Part shown: positions 11,858 through 13,069 of the stretch, piece by piece
Layout of the letters: each line of letters starts with the position of its first letter
Position numbering within the stretch: position 1 is the stretch's first letter
DNA from: Candidatus Methanoperedens sp.
Lineage (GTDB): Archaea; Halobacteriota; Methanosarcinia; Methanosarcinales; Methanoperedenaceae
DNA: 13,069 bases
Direction: 5' to 3'
Assembly (NCBI GenBank): GCA_026552835.1
Contig: JAPMTY010000060.1
Coordinates: 1-13,069 of the forward strand
Program-made: the position numbers and the translations under genes
Notes under the pieces: generated by a model
What the model was told of the DNA's origin: nothing
The model's database searches: none
The model's input: only the letters and a program-made list of their open reading frames with translations

Positions 11858-13069
11858 TTATCCGGTTTTGGATTTCGTACCCATTATCAGGATTATCCCG
11901 AAGGCAAAGAGTAAAATGCCTGCCCATGCAAAATTAACTGCCGGGATGATTTTAAGCGTCAGGGGGATATAACCGCCGCTCTGTCCTTGGAAAATAACAT
12001 ATACATCCGTACCCGTAATGCTCCTGTCAACCATTGGGAACGTCCCGCTGCCGCCATTTCCCGAAAGGTATTCGGCCACGCCGCTGCCAATCAGTCTTTC
12101 GTTCTGGTAAACTTCAAGTTTAACATTCTGGACATTATACCTGTTCGATGTATCTGGACCACCACTATCGACTACACTCAGCACAGGCTGCGCAAAACCG
12201 GTCATGATATTACCGGTCACGGTCAGCCCGGCGCCTATTGTTTCTGTGATATTTCCGGGGAACACGGCCAGCATGCTTCCTGAATTATCGGTCAGTTCCA
12301 CAAGTGTGCCGTGTCCCTCCAGTGAACTTATATTTGTTATTTGCCCGCTTATTTTTACACTTGTCCCTTCAAACGACGACGGGTTGTTCAAGATATCGGC
12401 AATTGGAGTCCCGGAGGAAGACTGGGTGTTCCCGGTCAGGCTGCTCGTTGACAGGTCAATAAACTTTACACCATAGCCGTTCCCGATGTCGACCAATTCT
12501 CCTTTTGAAGTAAGCGGAATATTAATATTGTCTATGGTAGATGTGAAAGTGGAACTGATAATCGCGCCAAAAATTATGAACACCATGCCAAAGTGCACTG
12601 CTGCTATGCCGATGCCTTTTATCCTGGGGCGGAGGCTTTTGATGAGCAGGTATTCCCGAAGCCGGTCTACTATTGCCCATGCAGCATAAATAAGCGATGG
12701 GAAGATGGAAATGAGCGAGATGGAACCTATCAGTTTATAGAGGGTGGGCTCACGTACATAGAACGGGCTTGTATGGTCAAGAACATAGAAATTCCCTGTT
12801 CGGAGAAACATTGCTATTACAGAAATGGCTGCAACCGCAGCAAGGTTTTGTATCTGGTTTTTTTTATCGGATTCCTTATAGCTAAGGCAAAACCCGAGCG
12901 CAAGCAGTAATATGATGGTGAAAGGATAGCTCCATATATTAAAAAAGTTCTTGGTGTCTGAGGCCACATTCACTTTAAGCCCCTGCGTCAATTGGATAAA
13001 TACCGGGAAAGTGATACCCCAGAAAGAGATGAAAGCCAGGATAACGAATAAGAGCAGGGTTATATAGAA
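11858..13069 (-). CDS. ccmF: CcmF-type cytochrome c maturation protein, C-terminal part, N terminus beyond window
   Basis: The frame stays open to base 13069, so the protein continues past the window; the TTG at 12991 is an internal Leu. The 403 visible residues match the second half of CcmF: a membrane helix ending in FWGITFPVF, a polar loop with FFNIWSYPF, further helices, the AAVHFGMVFIIFGAI helix whose His is a candidate b-heme ligand, then a large extracytoplasmic domain, and a final helix preceded by PLTLKIIPAVNFAWAGI. CcmF joins heme delivered by CcmE to the cysteines of apocytochromes. Unusually, the extracytoplasmic domain includes a predicted OB-fold-like segment at 12167-12409 (strands around VKISGQITNI, GTLVELTD, AVFPGNI, LTVTGNIM and PVLSVV). 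The signature WWD region would lie before the visible part. It fits the c-type cytochromes of the nearby operon. The family call is good; the OB-fold is inferred by pattern. Confidence 0.8.
   Translation of the reverse strand, partial: FYITLLLFVILAFISFWGITFPVFIQLTQGLKVNVASDTKNFFNIWSYPFTIILLLALGFCLSYKESDKKNQIQNLAAVAAISVIAMFLRTGNFYVLDHTSPFYVREPTLYKLIGSISLISIFPSLIYAAWAIVDRLREYLLIKSLRPRIKGIGIAAVHFGMVFIIFGAIISSTFTSTIDNINIPLTSKGELVDIGNGYGVKFIDLSTSSLTGNTQSSSGTPIADILNNPSSFEGTSVKISGQITNISSLEGHGTLVELTDNSGSMLAVFPGNITETIGAGLTVTGNIMTGFAQPVLSVVDSGGPDTSNRYNVQNVKLEVYQNERLIGSGVAEYLSGNGGSGTFPMVDRSITGTDVYVIFQGQSGGYIPLTLKIIPAVNFAWAGILLFAFGIILIMGTKSKTG

Noticed and set aside
12989..12991. TTG start for the CcmF gene
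   Set aside because: The frame continues to the window edge and encodes a membrane helix that matches the CcmF family, so the TTG is internal.
1..13069. CRISPR array, tRNA genes, insertion sequences, phage genes
   Set aside because: No spaced direct repeats, cloverleaf-like sequence, transposase motif or phage structural gene was seen on either strand.

Overview
The window looks like a chromosomal segment from a cytochrome-rich, anaerobic methanogen- or methanotroph-related archaeon. The closest general match is the Methanosarcinales / 'Candidatus Methanoperedens' (ANME-2d) type. This is an inference from gene content, not a database result. The signs are an archaeal RIO2 kinase, DUF460 and DUF763 proteins, archaeal TATA-like boxes (two placed for leaderless transcripts), PGF-CTERM sorting tails on c-type cytochromes, and a Rieske/cytochrome b operon. 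No tRNA, rRNA, CRISPR array, transposase or prophage gene is visible.

Layout. (1) Positions 3-2656: the 3' part of a RIO2 kinase gene followed 2 nt later by a DUF460 RNase H-fold protein, closed by a T-rich stretch. (2) Positions 2695-7127: a tightly packed operon on the + strand with its own TATA-like box. It encodes two paralogous six-heme cytochromes with PGF-CTERM tails, a membrane-anchored monoheme cytochrome, a two-helix membrane protein, a Rieske protein, a cytochrome b6-like protein, a subunit IV-like protein and a 59-residue membrane protein. (3) Positions 7108-9111: a convergent glutaredoxin-like gene, then a phosphoglucomutase/phosphomannomutase-family gene carrying a palindrome-rich in-frame insertion, then a small ORF. 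(4) Positions 9143-11742: a JAMM protease-like gene and a radical SAM gene on the - strand, separated by a CTTTGCG repeat. They are divergent from a DUF763 gene that appears to be leaderless. (5) Positions 11858-13069: the C-terminal part of a CcmF-type cytochrome c maturation protein on the - strand, cut by the window edge.

How the genes fit together. The operon at 2763-7127 reads as a complete quinol:cytochrome c module. Cytochrome b plus subunit IV would oxidise a quinol (probably menaquinol), Rieske and the monoheme cytochrome would carry one electron branch, and the lipid-anchored multiheme cytochromes would pass electrons on outside the membrane. The cytochrome b keeps the cysteine that in b6f complexes holds the extra heme c(i). 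The Rieske protein lacks the serine that raises the cluster potential, which fits a low-potential quinone. The nearby CcmF would be needed to attach the roughly 13 c-type hemes the operon predicts.

Most noteworthy: the b6f-like complex with unnamed small membrane subunits, the duplicated CX3CH-containing PGF-CTERM cytochromes, the palindromic in-frame insertion in the mutase, and a predicted OB-fold insertion in the extracytoplasmic domain of CcmF.
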